Source: Nodosilinea sp. PGN35 (lineage in GTDB: Bacteria; Cyanobacteriota; Cyanobacteriia; Phormidesmidales; Phormidesmidaceae). From it: DNA of 64,000 bases. Of the stretch, positions 54,688-62,945 are shown piece after piece (position 1 is the stretch's first letter; each line of letters starts with the position of its first letter). The notes beneath the pieces were generated by a model. That model was not told where the DNA came from, searched no databases, and saw only the letters and a program-made list of their open reading frames with translations. Position numbers and translations under genes: made by a program. The DNA lies in NCBI RefSeq assembly GCF_029109325.1, contig NZ_JAQKQJ010000003.1, positions 205,585 to 269,584 of the forward strand. The letters run 5' to 3'.

Positions 54688-55125
54688 GTGAACCTACCTT
54701 CGTTTTTGTGGCTGTGGCGGATTGCCGCCTGGTCTATGGGGCTCACCCTGACGGGCTATGGTCTGCTGGCCGTCACGGGTGGGGTGCTGTTCTACACCCG
54801 CTCTAGGGAGCAGGGGCGATCGGCCTGGCTGCGTCCGCTGCACATCGTCCTGGGGACGGGGGTGGTGCTCCTGGTGTTGGTGCTGCTCGCCATTGGGGTG
54901 ATTGGCACCCTTGGGGAGTATGGTCGGCTGGGCCATTCCCTTCATCTGCTGTTTGGGCTGGCCGTGGTGGCCCTGGTGCTGGCTTCGGCCTGGAGCGCTA
55001 CCCGCATTGCCGTGGAGCGTCCCTGGGCGCGATCGCTCCATGTCGGCCTTAACGGTGCTCTGGGCATCGCCCTGGCGGCTGCCGGGCTCTCCGGGTGGCA
55101 GGTAGTGCAGAAGTATTTGCCCTGA
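54688..55125 (+). CDS. Four-helix membrane protein (DUF4079-like)
   Basis: 145 residues from a GTG start with AGGGA upstream. Four membrane helices: MGLTLTGYGLLAVTGGVLFY, LHIVLGTGVVLLVLVLLAIG, LHLLFGLAVVALVLASAW and LHVGLNGALGIALAAAGLSG. The repeated LH at helix starts would suit haem or metal ligation and recalls DUF4079 or cytochrome b561 relatives; the assignment is weak. Confidence 0.6.
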   Translation: MNLPSFLWLWRIAAWSMGLTLTGYGLLAVTGGVLFYTRSREQGRSAWLRPLHIVLGTGVVLLVLVLLAIGVIGTLGEYGRLGHSLHLLFGLAVVALVLASAWSATRIAVERPWARSLHVGLNGALGIALAAAGLSGWQVVQKYLP

Positions 55126-55213
55126 GAGTCTCTTCCCTGGGGTCGGCCCCGCGGCTGGGCCGCTGCAAGGCCGCCTGTGGGGGCTGCATCTTGATTTGAA
55201 AACCTAGGTTGGT

Positions 55214-55783
55214 ATGGTTGAGTTTTCGCCTGCGGCGGCTGTCCCCACAGACAGCCATGTTTTTCGAATTTCACCGCTGATTCGCCTGACGCTGCTGCTG
55301 CTGTATCTGGCGCTGATGGGGCCGCTGCCGTTTCTGGCTCAGGCCACCGCCGCCGCCGTGTCGCCGCTGCTGCTGGCCCTGGGCATTGGGCTGGGCGGTC
55401 TGGGCATTTACGGCGCTCTAGGGCAGCGGGTTGAGGTGGACAGCCACGGCATTCGGGTGGCCTACCCGGTGTGGATTCGCTGGCTGTTTCGCGGCGGCTG
55501 GCGACTGCCCTGGAGCGAAGCCCAGGCGTTAAAACCCCGCTCTACTGGGCAGGGGGGCATTGTGTACTACTTTGTGGGTACCGACGGACAGGCTTACCTC
55601 CTGCCGATGCGGGTGGCGGGTTTTGCCCGTTTGCTGGGCCTGGTGGAGACCTACACCGATCTCGACACCCAGGATATTCGCCCCCTGGCTCAGCCCTGGA
55701 TGTATTTTGTTTTGCTGGGGTTTACCCTGCTGCTGCTGCTGGTCGATGGCTGGACGATCGCCACCGCTCTCCAGATGGCCTAG
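55214..55783 (+). CDS. Conserved membrane protein, PH-like middle domain
   Basis: 189 residues: two N-terminal membrane helices (about 25-75), a soluble segment with RVEVDSHGIRVAYPVWIRWLFRGGWRLPWSEAQALKPR and YYFVGTDGQAYLLPMRVAGF, and one C-terminal helix (MYFVLLGFTLLLLLVDGW). The segment resembles bacterial PH-like domains next to membrane helices. Function unknown. Confidence 0.65.
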   Translation: MVEFSPAAAVPTDSHVFRISPLIRLTLLLLYLALMGPLPFLAQATAAAVSPLLLALGIGLGGLGIYGALGQRVEVDSHGIRVAYPVWIRWLFRGGWRLPWSEAQALKPRSTGQGGIVYYFVGTDGQAYLLPMRVAGFARLLGLVETYTDLDTQDIRPLAQPWMYFVLLGFTLLLLLVDGWTIATALQMA

Positions 55784-55882
55784 CGCTCTCGGCTAGTCTT
55801 TGCATTTTGGGTGAAGGGATGCGGTCGGCTGAGGGGCTGAACTCACCCAGCCAGTGGAGGGGAGGGACGAAGGCCAGGGGCG

Positions 55883-55908
55883 GCCCGAGGGGCGATCGCC
55901 CCTCGGGC
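55883..55908. repeat. Perfect 26-base palindrome with a HIP1 core
   Basis: GCCCGAGGGGCGA and TCGCCCCTCGGGC are exact complements without a loop, centred on GCGATCGC-like GGCGATCGCC. It lies about 100 bases after the 55783 stop and 77 before the ABC gene. It may work as a terminator hairpin or only mirror the HIP1 excess. Confidence 0.7.
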
Positions 55909-55984
55909 GGTATAGTAAACCCAGAGTATTTTCAGCAATCTTGTGCCGTCGGCTCCTGGGCCCACGGCGTTCTCTCCCCAGGCT

Positions 55985-57076
55985 ATGACCCCACCGACGA
56001 TTCTGCGCCTTGATGCCCTCACGAAGCACTACGACCCCCAGCTGCCGCCAGCGGTAGATCACATCAGCCTCAGCCTGGGGCAGGGAGAGATCTTGGGCCT
56101 GCTGGGGCCGTCAGGCTGCGGCAAAACCACGCTGCTGCGTCTGATCGCAGGGTTTGAGAAACCCGATGGCGGCACCCTCTACCTGGGCAGCCAGCCGGTG
56201 GGCGGCACCACCTGGCTGCCCCCCGAGCGTCGCGACGTGGGCATTGTGTTTCAGGATTACGCCCTGTTTCCGCACCTGACGGTGGAGCAGAATGTCGCCT
56301 TTGGCCTCCAGCGCCGCGATCGCAAAGGACGGCAGGCCGCCGCCGATCTCCAGCGGCGCACCGCTGAGGCGATCGCCCTGGTGGGGCTCGAAACCCTGAC
56401 CCACCGCTTTCCCCACGAGCTGTCGGGGGGGCAGCAGCAGCGGGTGGCCCTGGCCCGCGCCCTGGCTCCGCGCCCGACCATCATTCTGCTGGACGAGCCC
56501 TTTAGCAACCTGGATGTGCAGGTGCGCCTGTACCTGCGCCAGGAGGTGCGCGACATTTTGCGCCAGGTGGGGGCCTCCTGCGTGTTTGTCACCCACGACC
56601 AGGAGGAGGCCCTGGCCCTGGCCGATCGCGTGGCCGTGATGCACCGGGGCCAGCTGGAGCAGATCGATACCCCCGAGGTCGTCTACGGGCAGCCCACCTC
56701 GCGGTTTGTGGCCGAGTTTGTCACCCAGGCCAATTTTTTGCCCGCCCAGACCAGTCCCCAGGGGTGGCAGACCGAGGTGGGCTGCTTTGGCGCTACCGAC
56801 GGTACAGCAGCCCAGGCCGACCTCATGGTGCGCCAGGAGGATATGGCCCTGGTGGAAGATCGCCACGGCCCGGTGGTGGTGCGCGATCGCCAGTTTTTGG
56901 GCCGGGAGTACAAGTACTGTTTGCAAACCCCCTCGGGGCAACTGCTCTACGCCCGGCTGCCCATTGACAGCGCGATCGCCGTGGGCAGCCGGGTGCAGAT
57001 TGCGGTGCCGCACCAGCGGTTGCAGTGGTACCCGGCTGAGACCCGTGGGGCAGCTGCCGCTGCGATCGGTGTGTAG
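55985..57076 (+). CDS. futC: ABC transporter ATPase, FutC/FbpC ferric-iron type
   Basis: 363 residues from the ATG at 55985. ATP-binding motifs: Walker A GPSGCGKTT (about 40-48), Q-loop QDYALFPHLT, signature LSGGQQQRVALARAL, Walker B IILLDEPFSNLD and the H-loop VFVTHDQEEAL. The C-terminal TOBE part is present. The first half is closest in kind to Fe3+ (FutC/FbpC) and other CUT1-like ATPases of polyamine or sulfate importers. Neither the permease nor a binding protein is near, so the iron assignment is tentative. Confidence 0.7.
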   Translation: MTPPTILRLDALTKHYDPQLPPAVDHISLSLGQGEILGLLGPSGCGKTTLLRLIAGFEKPDGGTLYLGSQPVGGTTWLPPERRDVGIVFQDYALFPHLTVEQNVAFGLQRRDRKGRQAAADLQRRTAEAIALVGLETLTHRFPHELSGGQQQRVALARALAPRPTIILLDEPFSNLDVQVRLYLRQEVRDILRQVGASCVFVTHDQEEALALADRVAVMHRGQLEQIDTPEVVYGQPTSRFVAEFVTQANFLPAQTSPQGWQTEVGCFGATDGTAAQADLMVRQEDMALVEDRHGPVVVRDRQFLGREYKYCLQTPSGQLLYARLPIDSAIAVGSRVQIAVPHQRLQWYPAETRGAAAAAIGV

Positions 57077-57199
57077 CTGGCCCTCTCGGTGCAGGGCGAT
57101 CGCCCCTGACCTTGGAGTTTTGCAGTAAGGTTACGCTTAGGCTGAGGGATCGCCCGTTTTGCCCTGGCCGCTGTCGCTATCATTGCAGGTCATTGTTCT

Positions 57200-57877
57200 A
57201 TGAATCGGGTTTTTGAACGTGTTTGCCTAGGGCTGGCCCCGCTGGCGCTGCTGAGTGCTCCTGCGGCCCTGGCCGCCACCGTCCCCGTCATCCCCACCGC
57301 CACCGGGCAGGAAACCCGTCTGGCCCAGGCGGCCCGCCTCGAAACGGTGCTGTACTTTGAAACCGAATCGAGGGCGGTGCGCGTCTACCGCAACGGGGCG
57401 GGCCTGTTTATGAACCTCTACAACAAGGCCACCGATGCCGTAGAGCTGCGCGGTGCCCCAACGCAGCTAGTGCCCAGCACTCGCGACCAGACAGTGTACC
57501 GAGCCGGAGGCGAGACTCAGCATCTGGCTCGAATTGCCGTGACCGGTGCCACCGAGCTGGAAATTGTTGCCGCCAGCGGCAGCGCTGTGCTTCAGGAACC
57601 CGGCTTTAACGCCGTGGTCGGCCTGGCCTCGGGCTCCGCCGACTTTCGCGGCAACAACTTTGCCCCCGGCACTCCGGCCCTGGTGCTGTCGGCTGAGGCC
57701 GCTCGGCTGCGCTCGGCCCCGCGCCTGGGCAGCGATATTTTGAGCCAGGCTCCCCGCCGCGCCGTAGTCGAAGTCATCGATCGGGTGGGCAACCCCGAGG
57801 ACAGCTTTATCTGGTACCAGGTGGTCTACCAGGGCACCACCGGCTGGGTGCGGGGAGACTTGCTTCAGCCTACCTAG
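57200..57877 (+). CDS. Secreted SH3-domain protein
   Basis: 225 residues with a signal peptide (ending near PAALAA). A middle domain (SRAVRVYRNGAGLFMNLYNK) shares its pattern with a segment of the 35598 protein. The C-terminus (about 155-222: ALVLSAEAARLRSAPRLGSDILSQAPRRAVVEVIDRV, then WYQVVYQGTTGWVRGDLLQ) is a bacterial SH3 domain, which binds peptidoglycan or other wall ligands. The gene overlaps the stop of the convergent MBL gene by four bases (CTAG). Confidence 0.8.
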   Translation: MNRVFERVCLGLAPLALLSAPAALAATVPVIPTATGQETRLAQAARLETVLYFETESRAVRVYRNGAGLFMNLYNKATDAVELRGAPTQLVPSTRDQTVYRAGGETQHLARIAVTGATELEIVAASGSAVLQEPGFNAVVGLASGSADFRGNNFAPGTPALVLSAEAARLRSAPRLGSDILSQAPRRAVVEVIDRVGNPEDSFIWYQVVYQGTTGWVRGDLLQPT

Positions 57878-58788
57878 CAGGCTATCAAGTCTAGGGTCAT
57901 GCCCTCGCGGGCCAGGCTGGTGCGGGCAAAACTGGCCCGTACCTGATGCTCTAGCTGGTCGAGTTGGTCGTCGCTGTGGCACGGGTTGTGGTGAAACAGC
58001 ACCAGGTGTTTGACCTGGCTAGCTCGGGCCACCTCAATGCCCAGGTGCCAGGGTGCCAGGCCAGAGCCGTTTGGGTCAGAGTAGGCCGCGTCGGCATAGG
58101 TGCCGTCGAAAACCAGGACATCGGCCTCGCTGGCCAGCAGCAGCAGGTTGGGATCCAGGCTGGTTTGGGTGGGGTCGGTGTCGGTGGCGTAGACCAGCAC
58201 GCGATCGCCCCAGCTCACCCGGTAGCCCAGGGCGCTAGTGTGACGGTTCAGGATCCAGGGTTCTACCAGCACGTCGCCGAGGGCGATCGCCTCGCCAGCG
58301 GCAATGTTGTGAAAGGTCATGGCCGCCGCCATGGTTTGCAGGGGCTTAAAAAAATTGGGCCGCAGCATCTGATCCATCAGCCGCTGTTTGATCGAAGCGC
58401 CGTTGAGGGCCTGGGCTCCGTAGATGTCGAGCTGGGTGGCAGCGGCAAAGGCCGGAGCAAAGAAGGGGAATCCCTGAATGCGATCCCAGTGGGTGTGGGT
58501 AAAGAACAGATGGGCCGCCACGGGCTGCTCCTGGGCCATGAGGTGGCGACCCAGCACCCGCAGGCCGGTACCGCCGTCAAAAATGAGCCGCTGCCCGCCC
58601 ACCTGTACTTCTACGCAGGCGGTGTTGCCGCCGTAGCGCACGGTATCGGCCCCCGGTGCCGGAATGTTGCCGCGCACGCCCCAAAAAGTCAGCGTAAAGG
58701 TCTGCGCTGCGTCTGGGGGCTCAGGCTGGGGCAGATCTCCAGCGCGAGCCGGAAATCGGGTGTCGGATGGGCTAGCGGTATTGGCCAT
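57874..58788 (-). CDS. MBL-fold metallo-hydrolase
   Basis: 304 residues. The fold is shown by FWGVRGNIPAPGADTVRYGGNTACVEV, LIFDGGTGLRVLG and the metal loop LFFTHTHWDRIQGFPFF (about 95-111), then VYATDTD and LVFDGTYADAAY. The metal motif is HTHWDR where the family has HxHxDH, so the last His is an Arg. That loss could limit the enzyme to one metal. Related cyanobacterial proteins are cyclic-nucleotide- or tRNase-Z-like hydrolases; no substrate assigned. Confidence 0.82.
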   Translation of the reverse strand: MANTASPSDTRFPARAGDLPQPEPPDAAQTFTLTFWGVRGNIPAPGADTVRYGGNTACVEVQVGGQRLIFDGGTGLRVLGRHLMAQEQPVAAHLFFTHTHWDRIQGFPFFAPAFAAATQLDIYGAQALNGASIKQRLMDQMLRPNFFKPLQTMAAAMTFHNIAAGEAIALGDVLVEPWILNRHTSALGYRVSWGDRVLVYATDTDPTQTSLDPNLLLLASEADVLVFDGTYADAAYSDPNGSGLAPWHLGIEVARASQVKHLVLFHHNPCHSDDQLDQLEHQVRASFARTSLAREGMTLDLIAC

Positions 58789-58948
58789 GCAGGTTCAACG
58801 GTTCACCCAAGTTTAGACGGTGGTTCACAGCTGTAGCATCCCTGCGGCCAAATTTGCCAGAGGGCTGATTATTACGCCTTTGAAGGATCCACACCGGGCG
58901 GCTTATTTAGTTTACCCCTCTGCTCCAGTTTATTATTCTCCTGTCAAT

Positions 58949-58980
58949 GCCCTCTGCCCCGCCTCAGAGGGGCAGAGGGC
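58949..58980. repeat. Perfect 12-bp hairpin in the 58789-59036 gap
   Basis: GCCCTCTGCCCC and GGGGCAGAGGGC are separated by 8 bases (GCCTCAGA). It sits 57 bases after the stop of the minus-strand sigma-factor gene and may terminate or protect its mRNA; there is no T-run. Confidence 0.6.
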
Positions 58981-59036
58981 CCCGGCTCGATTCTATGGCC
59001 TGCCTTGACAGCGGCCTGCCCTAGGGAGCCATGGGA

Positions 59037-59693
59037 TCAGTCGGGCGGCTCGACCGCTGAGTCAGGGTGATCGGACAGGTAATCCGCCAGGGCGGCGGCA
59101 CCGGAGCCATCGCTGAAGATATGGTAAGCCCGCCGCAGCCGCTCTAGAGCCCGCTGCCCCCGCTTGCGCAGGGTGGCCTGGGAGACCCGTTCTTCCCCCG
59201 CCGCCCGCAGGCGCGCCTGCACCTCAGACCAGGTCAGCCCTTCTACCACCTTCCACTGAATCAGGTTGCGATCGCCCGGCGACAGCGCCTCTAGGGCCTG
59301 CAAAACCGAGGTAATGGCCCGGTCAATCGCCTGGTCATCGACGGCGGCAGCGCCGGGCTCGGGGGTCGGTGCCTGCTCCATCAGTTCGTCGAAGGCCACG
59401 GCTGAATACCGCTGGCGATCGCGCTTGCACTCGCGAATGATGTTGTAGGCGGTGCGGCGCATCCAGGCCTTGGGCTGGCGTATGTGCTCCTGGTTGTGCT
59501 GGGTGTAGCGCACCCCCCGCAGGTAGGCTTCTACAAAAATATCAATTTCGGTGATGTGGGCTTGCAGCCCAAACTGGTGGATGGTGCGCTTGATAAACGC
59601 CAGCAGCGATCGGGCGTGGGGGTTGTTGGGCTTCAGCAAAAACTGCACATCGCGGTTGAACTGCTGTGTTTCTGACGGAGGATGGGGAGGCAT
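59037..59693 (-). CDS. RNA polymerase sigma-70-family factor (alternative, ECF-like)
   Basis: 218 residues. A region-2-like part (HARSLLAFIKRTIHQFGLQAHITEIDIFVEAYLRGVRY, RQPKAWMRRTAYNIIRECKRDRQRY) is followed by a linker and a region-4 helix-turn-helix (ALEALSPGDRNLIQWKVVEGLTWSEVQARLRAAGEERVSQATLRKRGQRALERLR). It belongs to the small alternative sigma factors of cyanobacteria. No anti-sigma gene lies beside it. The start at 59693 is the first ATG of the frame. Confidence 0.85.
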   Translation of the reverse strand: MPPHPPSETQQFNRDVQFLLKPNNPHARSLLAFIKRTIHQFGLQAHITEIDIFVEAYLRGVRYTQHNQEHIRQPKAWMRRTAYNIIRECKRDRQRYSAVAFDELMEQAPTPEPGAAAVDDQAIDRAITSVLQALEALSPGDRNLIQWKVVEGLTWSEVQARLRAAGEERVSQATLRKRGQRALERLRRAYHIFSDGSGAAALADYLSDHPDSAVEPPD

Positions 59694-59810
59694 GACTCTG
59701 GGTAGATGACCAGCGGTTAAGTTCTAATGTAGCGGCATCAAGTTTTCATGAAGCGTGAGATTTCCTTCAGGGAATCCGTGATTTTTCGGAGAGTATGCTG
59801 TGATATTGGT

Positions 59811-59835
59811 CACAATGGCGGAGTCAGCCATTGTG
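59811..59835. repeat. Inverted repeat in the 59694-59998 gap
   Basis: CACAATGGC (59811-59819) and GCCATTGTG (59827-59835) form a perfect 9-base stem with a 7-base loop. It lies between the sigma-factor start and the wecB stop. No T-run follows on either strand. Nothing else recognised in the gap. Confidence 0.6.
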
Positions 59836-59998
59836 GCTAAACGGGCTGCTGCTGCTGAGTCGGTGGCTTTTAATCCGGTCTCTAACCGTATCAAAGCTCG
59901 CTACCCCCTGCCTGCCCAACCAAAATTTTCCTGGAGCTACCGCTCTATTGTTAAGCTTTGCTGACAAGCTGCCCTGGCGGTTTGTCGCGCCTCTCTGT

Positions 59999-61132
59999 TC
60001 ACAAAGCGGCTGATTTACAGGCTGAAAAATACGCTTTGACAATGGTCAGGATGCGATCGCTGGCGTGACCATCGCCAAAGGGGTTGACGGCCCGAGCCAT
60101 AGCTCCGTAGGCTTCGGCATCGCTCAACAGCTCCAGGGTGTGGCGGCCAATGGCCTCGCTGCTGGTGCCGATCAGGCGGGCGGTACCGGCGGCGATCGCC
60201 TCAGGGCGCTCGGTGGTGTCGCGCAGCACCAGCACCGGCTTGCCCAGGCCGGGGGCTTCTTCCTGGAGGCCGCCTGAGTCGGTGAGCAGCAGGTGGCAGC
60301 GGCTGATCGCTCCCACCAGGCGGCGGTAGTCGAGGGGTTCGGTCAAAAATACTCGGGGATGGTCGCCTAGCAGCTGAGTCAACGGGTCGCGCACCACCGG
60401 GTTGCGGTGCAGCGGCAGCAGCAGGGCGGTGTCGGGCTGGGCGTTGAGCACGGCCAAAAACCCGGCGGCGATGTCGCTGAGCGGGTCACCCCAGTTTTCA
60501 CGGCGGTGCACCGTGGCCAGCAGCACGCGATGGCTATCCCAATCCAGGCCGTCGATGGGGCAGTCGGGGTGCTGCCCGGCCACGGTGAGCAGCGCATCGA
60601 TGACGGTGTTGCCGGTGTGGTGAATGTCGCCCACTACGCCCGCCGCCTTGAGGTGATCTACGGCGGTGGTGGTGGGAGCAAAGTGCAGGGTGGTGAGCTG
60701 AGAGATCAGCCGTCGGTTCGCCTCCTCGGGGTAGGGGCTGTAGATGTTGTCGGTGCGCAGACCCGCCTCCACATGCCCCACCGGAATTTTTTGGTAAAAG
60801 GCGGCCAGGGCGGCAGCAAAGGCGGTCGTGGTATCGCCCTGGACGATCACCAGGTCGGGGCGATGGGCCTGAAAGTGGGCCTCTAGCCCCTGCAAACTGC
60901 GGCAGGTGATGTCGGTAAGGGTCTGCTGCGGCTGCATGATGGCGAGGTCGGCATCGGCGGTGAGGTCAAACAGCGCCATCACCTGGTCAACCATTTCTCG
61001 ATGCTGGCCCGTCAGCACCACCTGGGTGTCGATAGCGGGGTCTTGCTGAAAGACGCGAATTACCGGAGCCAGCTTGATGGCCTCGGGTCGGGTGCCCAAA
61101 ATAATGCACACGCGCAGGGAAGAGTCAGACAT
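59999..61132 (-). CDS. wecB: UDP-N-acetylglucosamine 2-epimerase (non-hydrolysing)
   Basis: 377 residues from the ATG at 61132, the family's usual length; the upstream frame to 61216 is unconserved. VCIILGTRPEAIKLAPVIRVF at the start, VVQGDTTTAFAAALAAFYQ, HVEAGLRTDNIYSPYPEE and LLTDSGGLQEEAPGLGKPVLVLRDTTERPE are all WecB signatures. It converts UDP-GlcNAc to UDP-ManNAc for surface polysaccharide. No other sugar gene is adjacent. Single-gene unit. Confidence 0.95.
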   Translation of the reverse strand: MSDSSLRVCIILGTRPEAIKLAPVIRVFQQDPAIDTQVVLTGQHREMVDQVMALFDLTADADLAIMQPQQTLTDITCRSLQGLEAHFQAHRPDLVIVQGDTTTAFAAALAAFYQKIPVGHVEAGLRTDNIYSPYPEEANRRLISQLTTLHFAPTTTAVDHLKAAGVVGDIHHTGNTVIDALLTVAGQHPDCPIDGLDWDSHRVLLATVHRRENWGDPLSDIAAGFLAVLNAQPDTALLLPLHRNPVVRDPLTQLLGDHPRVFLTEPLDYRRLVGAISRCHLLLTDSGGLQEEAPGLGKPVLVLRDTTERPEAIAAGTARLIGTSSEAIGRHTLELLSDAEAYGAMARAVNPFGDGHASDRILTIVKAYFSACKSAAL

Positions 61133-61395
61133 GGGGCCGCCGGAGTAAACGCTACAAGAACAGATCGTTGGCCGATCTTTGGGCATAGTGCCACAGGGCG
61201 CACGCCTAAGCGTCATGCCATTCCAGAAAACTCCCAGAAAACGTTTTGCCTGGGTGCGCGGTAGCCTGCCGGTGGGCGATCGCAGCCCCCCTTCCTGCGG
61301 CTATCTGGCAAGGAACTCAGGGGTTGTCAGCCGCTGCCCCTGGAAAGTGGACAGCCGAGACGGCCATTCCACCAGATTTTTTCCCAGACCCCAAC

Positions 61396-61471
61396 CCTAG
61401 GAACGTTCCAACGTGGGAACGTTCCCACGGAAAATGTCTTAACCAGACTGACTACAGCTATAAGGGCTGGC
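61396..61471. repeat. Dispersed palindromic element, copy D
   Basis: Core GAACGTTCCAACGTGGGAAC then GTTC (61401-61424), followed by the conserved right arm AATGTCTTAACCAGACTGAC then TACAGCTATA. One core pair has changed on both sides (A/T in copies A-C, C/G here), as expected of a maintained stem. It lies in the 61133-61598 gap upstream of the CRR6 gene; the rest of the gap shows nothing I can name. Confidence 0.75.
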
Positions 61472-61598
61472 GACCCGGCGGTTTGCCCCGGCGATGGCGG
61501 TGAAACGCTCTGCCGGTGGCGGAAAATTGAAGTTTAGAGCGGGGCCGCCCTCTGCGACAATGGGCTATAGCGCCCGTTATTTCGCTATTGATCGCCCC

Positions 61599-62075
61599 AT
61601 GGCCCACACCATTACCCTGCACGAGTCTCATTTGCAGACCCTCGATCTAGCTCCGGCCCGCGAGGTGATCGAGCCGCTGCTGGCGGCGGGTAAGGTGTCT
61701 GGCGGCGATATTGGCCTGCGGTTTGTAGTTGACATCAACCGCGACCCCACCGACCCCCGCGAGCTGTCAGAACTGCCGGAGGTGCGGCTGTGGTTTATTC
61801 GCCTGGACACGTGCTATCCGTGGCTGCCGCTGATTTTAGACTGGGAGGCGGGGGAACTGGGCCGCTACGCCGCTATGCTGGTGCCCCACCAGTTCAGCCC
61901 CACCGAGGGCATTCGCTATAACCCTGAGGGGCTAGAAATTTTTATGATGGCGAAGATTTTTATTATCGCCGCCTGGCTCAAGGGGCAGGGCATTAGCCAG
62001 TACACCCGGCTCAAGTTTATGACCCAGATGCTGGGCTACGAGATCGACGATGGCCTGTTTGAGCTGCTGGCCTGA
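61599..62075 (+). CDS. CRR6-type NDH-1 assembly factor (NdhI maturation)
   Basis: 158 residues from the ATG at 61599. The sequence FVVDINRDPTDPRELSELPEVRLWFIRLDTCYPWLPLILDW and NPEGLEIFMMAKIFIIAAWL is that of CRR6 (chlororespiratory reduction 6), required in plants and cyanobacteria to assemble the NdhI subunit of NDH-1. It is cytoplasmic and should act on the hydrophilic arm. The 35 residues read upstream of this ATG are not conserved in kind. Single-gene unit preceded by repeat copy D. Confidence 0.85.
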   Translation: MAHTITLHESHLQTLDLAPAREVIEPLLAAGKVSGGDIGLRFVVDINRDPTDPRELSELPEVRLWFIRLDTCYPWLPLILDWEAGELGRYAAMLVPHQFSPTEGIRYNPEGLEIFMMAKIFIIAAWLKGQGISQYTRLKFMTQMLGYEIDDGLFELLA

Positions 62076-62131
62076 GGAGAACCCAGGACGAGTGTGGGGT
62101 GTAAGCTCGCCCTACACCCCACACCCCGTAC

Positions 62132-62863
62132 CTATACCAAAATCTCCGTCGGGGCCGATCGCTTGGTTTCGTAGTAGCGGCAGGCAAAGTAGCCCACGCT
62201 GTAGATCAGCGATGTGTCGGTAGCCACCCCCAGTATCGCCCCCAGGCCAGGGATGAGTTCGGCGATGCTGAGCCCCGACTTGACCATGCCCGCCGTGGTG
62301 GAGGACAGCAGCCAGATGGCCAGCACCTCGCCACGGCGGTCGTGGTCGGTGGGGGAGTAGCCGTAGATGGTGGCGATGCGGTAGATCATGTTGGCCTGGA
62401 GGGCGGCGATCGCGCCAATATCGACCAGGGTGAGGGCAAAGGCCACCGGGGGCACAAAGTTGGTAGCCAGACCAATACCGGCGGCCTTGAGGGCGGTTTC
62501 GGCCATCACCCGCTGGGCCAGGGCGCGCTTGTTCTCCTGGGGGTACTGCTGGCGGAGTTCGGCCACCTGCGATCGCACCGATTCGACATTCACCTGGCCC
62601 AGGGCCGCCAGCAGCCATTTCATCCCCGGCAGGGCGGTGGCGTAGCGAATAAACGGCAGGTTGGCAATGGGGCCAACCACCTGGCCAACGGTGGCGGTGA
62701 CGGGTTCTAAAAAAGGCTGAAACTTGGACACCACGGCATTGCCGGTGCTGGCGGTGGCGTTGTCGAGCACGGCCACAACCGCCTGCATCACCTGGGTTAC
62801 GGCCTGAAAGGTGTCGCGGGTTGAATCGTTTGAATCAGCGCTGGGGGGTGGGGTCGTCGTCAC
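62132..62863 (-). CDS. EcsC/DUF697-like membrane-associated protein
   Basis: 243 residues. Helix-rich, with hydrophobic segments around NFVPPVAFALTLVDIGAIAALQANMIYRIATIYGYSPTDHDRRGE and SIAELIPGLGAILGVATDTSLIYSVGYFACRYY. The D-x-x-A-I-x-A-L-Q-x-x-M-I then YGY pattern recalls EcsC and the related DUF697 fold. Function unknown; the family call is tentative. Confidence 0.6.
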   Translation of the reverse strand: MTTTPPPSADSNDSTRDTFQAVTQVMQAVVAVLDNATASTGNAVVSKFQPFLEPVTATVGQVVGPIANLPFIRYATALPGMKWLLAALGQVNVESVRSQVAELRQQYPQENKRALAQRVMAETALKAAGIGLATNFVPPVAFALTLVDIGAIAALQANMIYRIATIYGYSPTDHDRRGEVLAIWLLSSTTAGMVKSGLSIAELIPGLGAILGVATDTSLIYSVGYFACRYYETKRSAPTEILV

Positions 62864-62945
62864 GGAGAGTCGCCTCTAAATCGCATAGCATTATATCGAT
62901 TTGATAGCTGATGCTATGGAGGTACTGCATCCATCCTAGGCAGGG

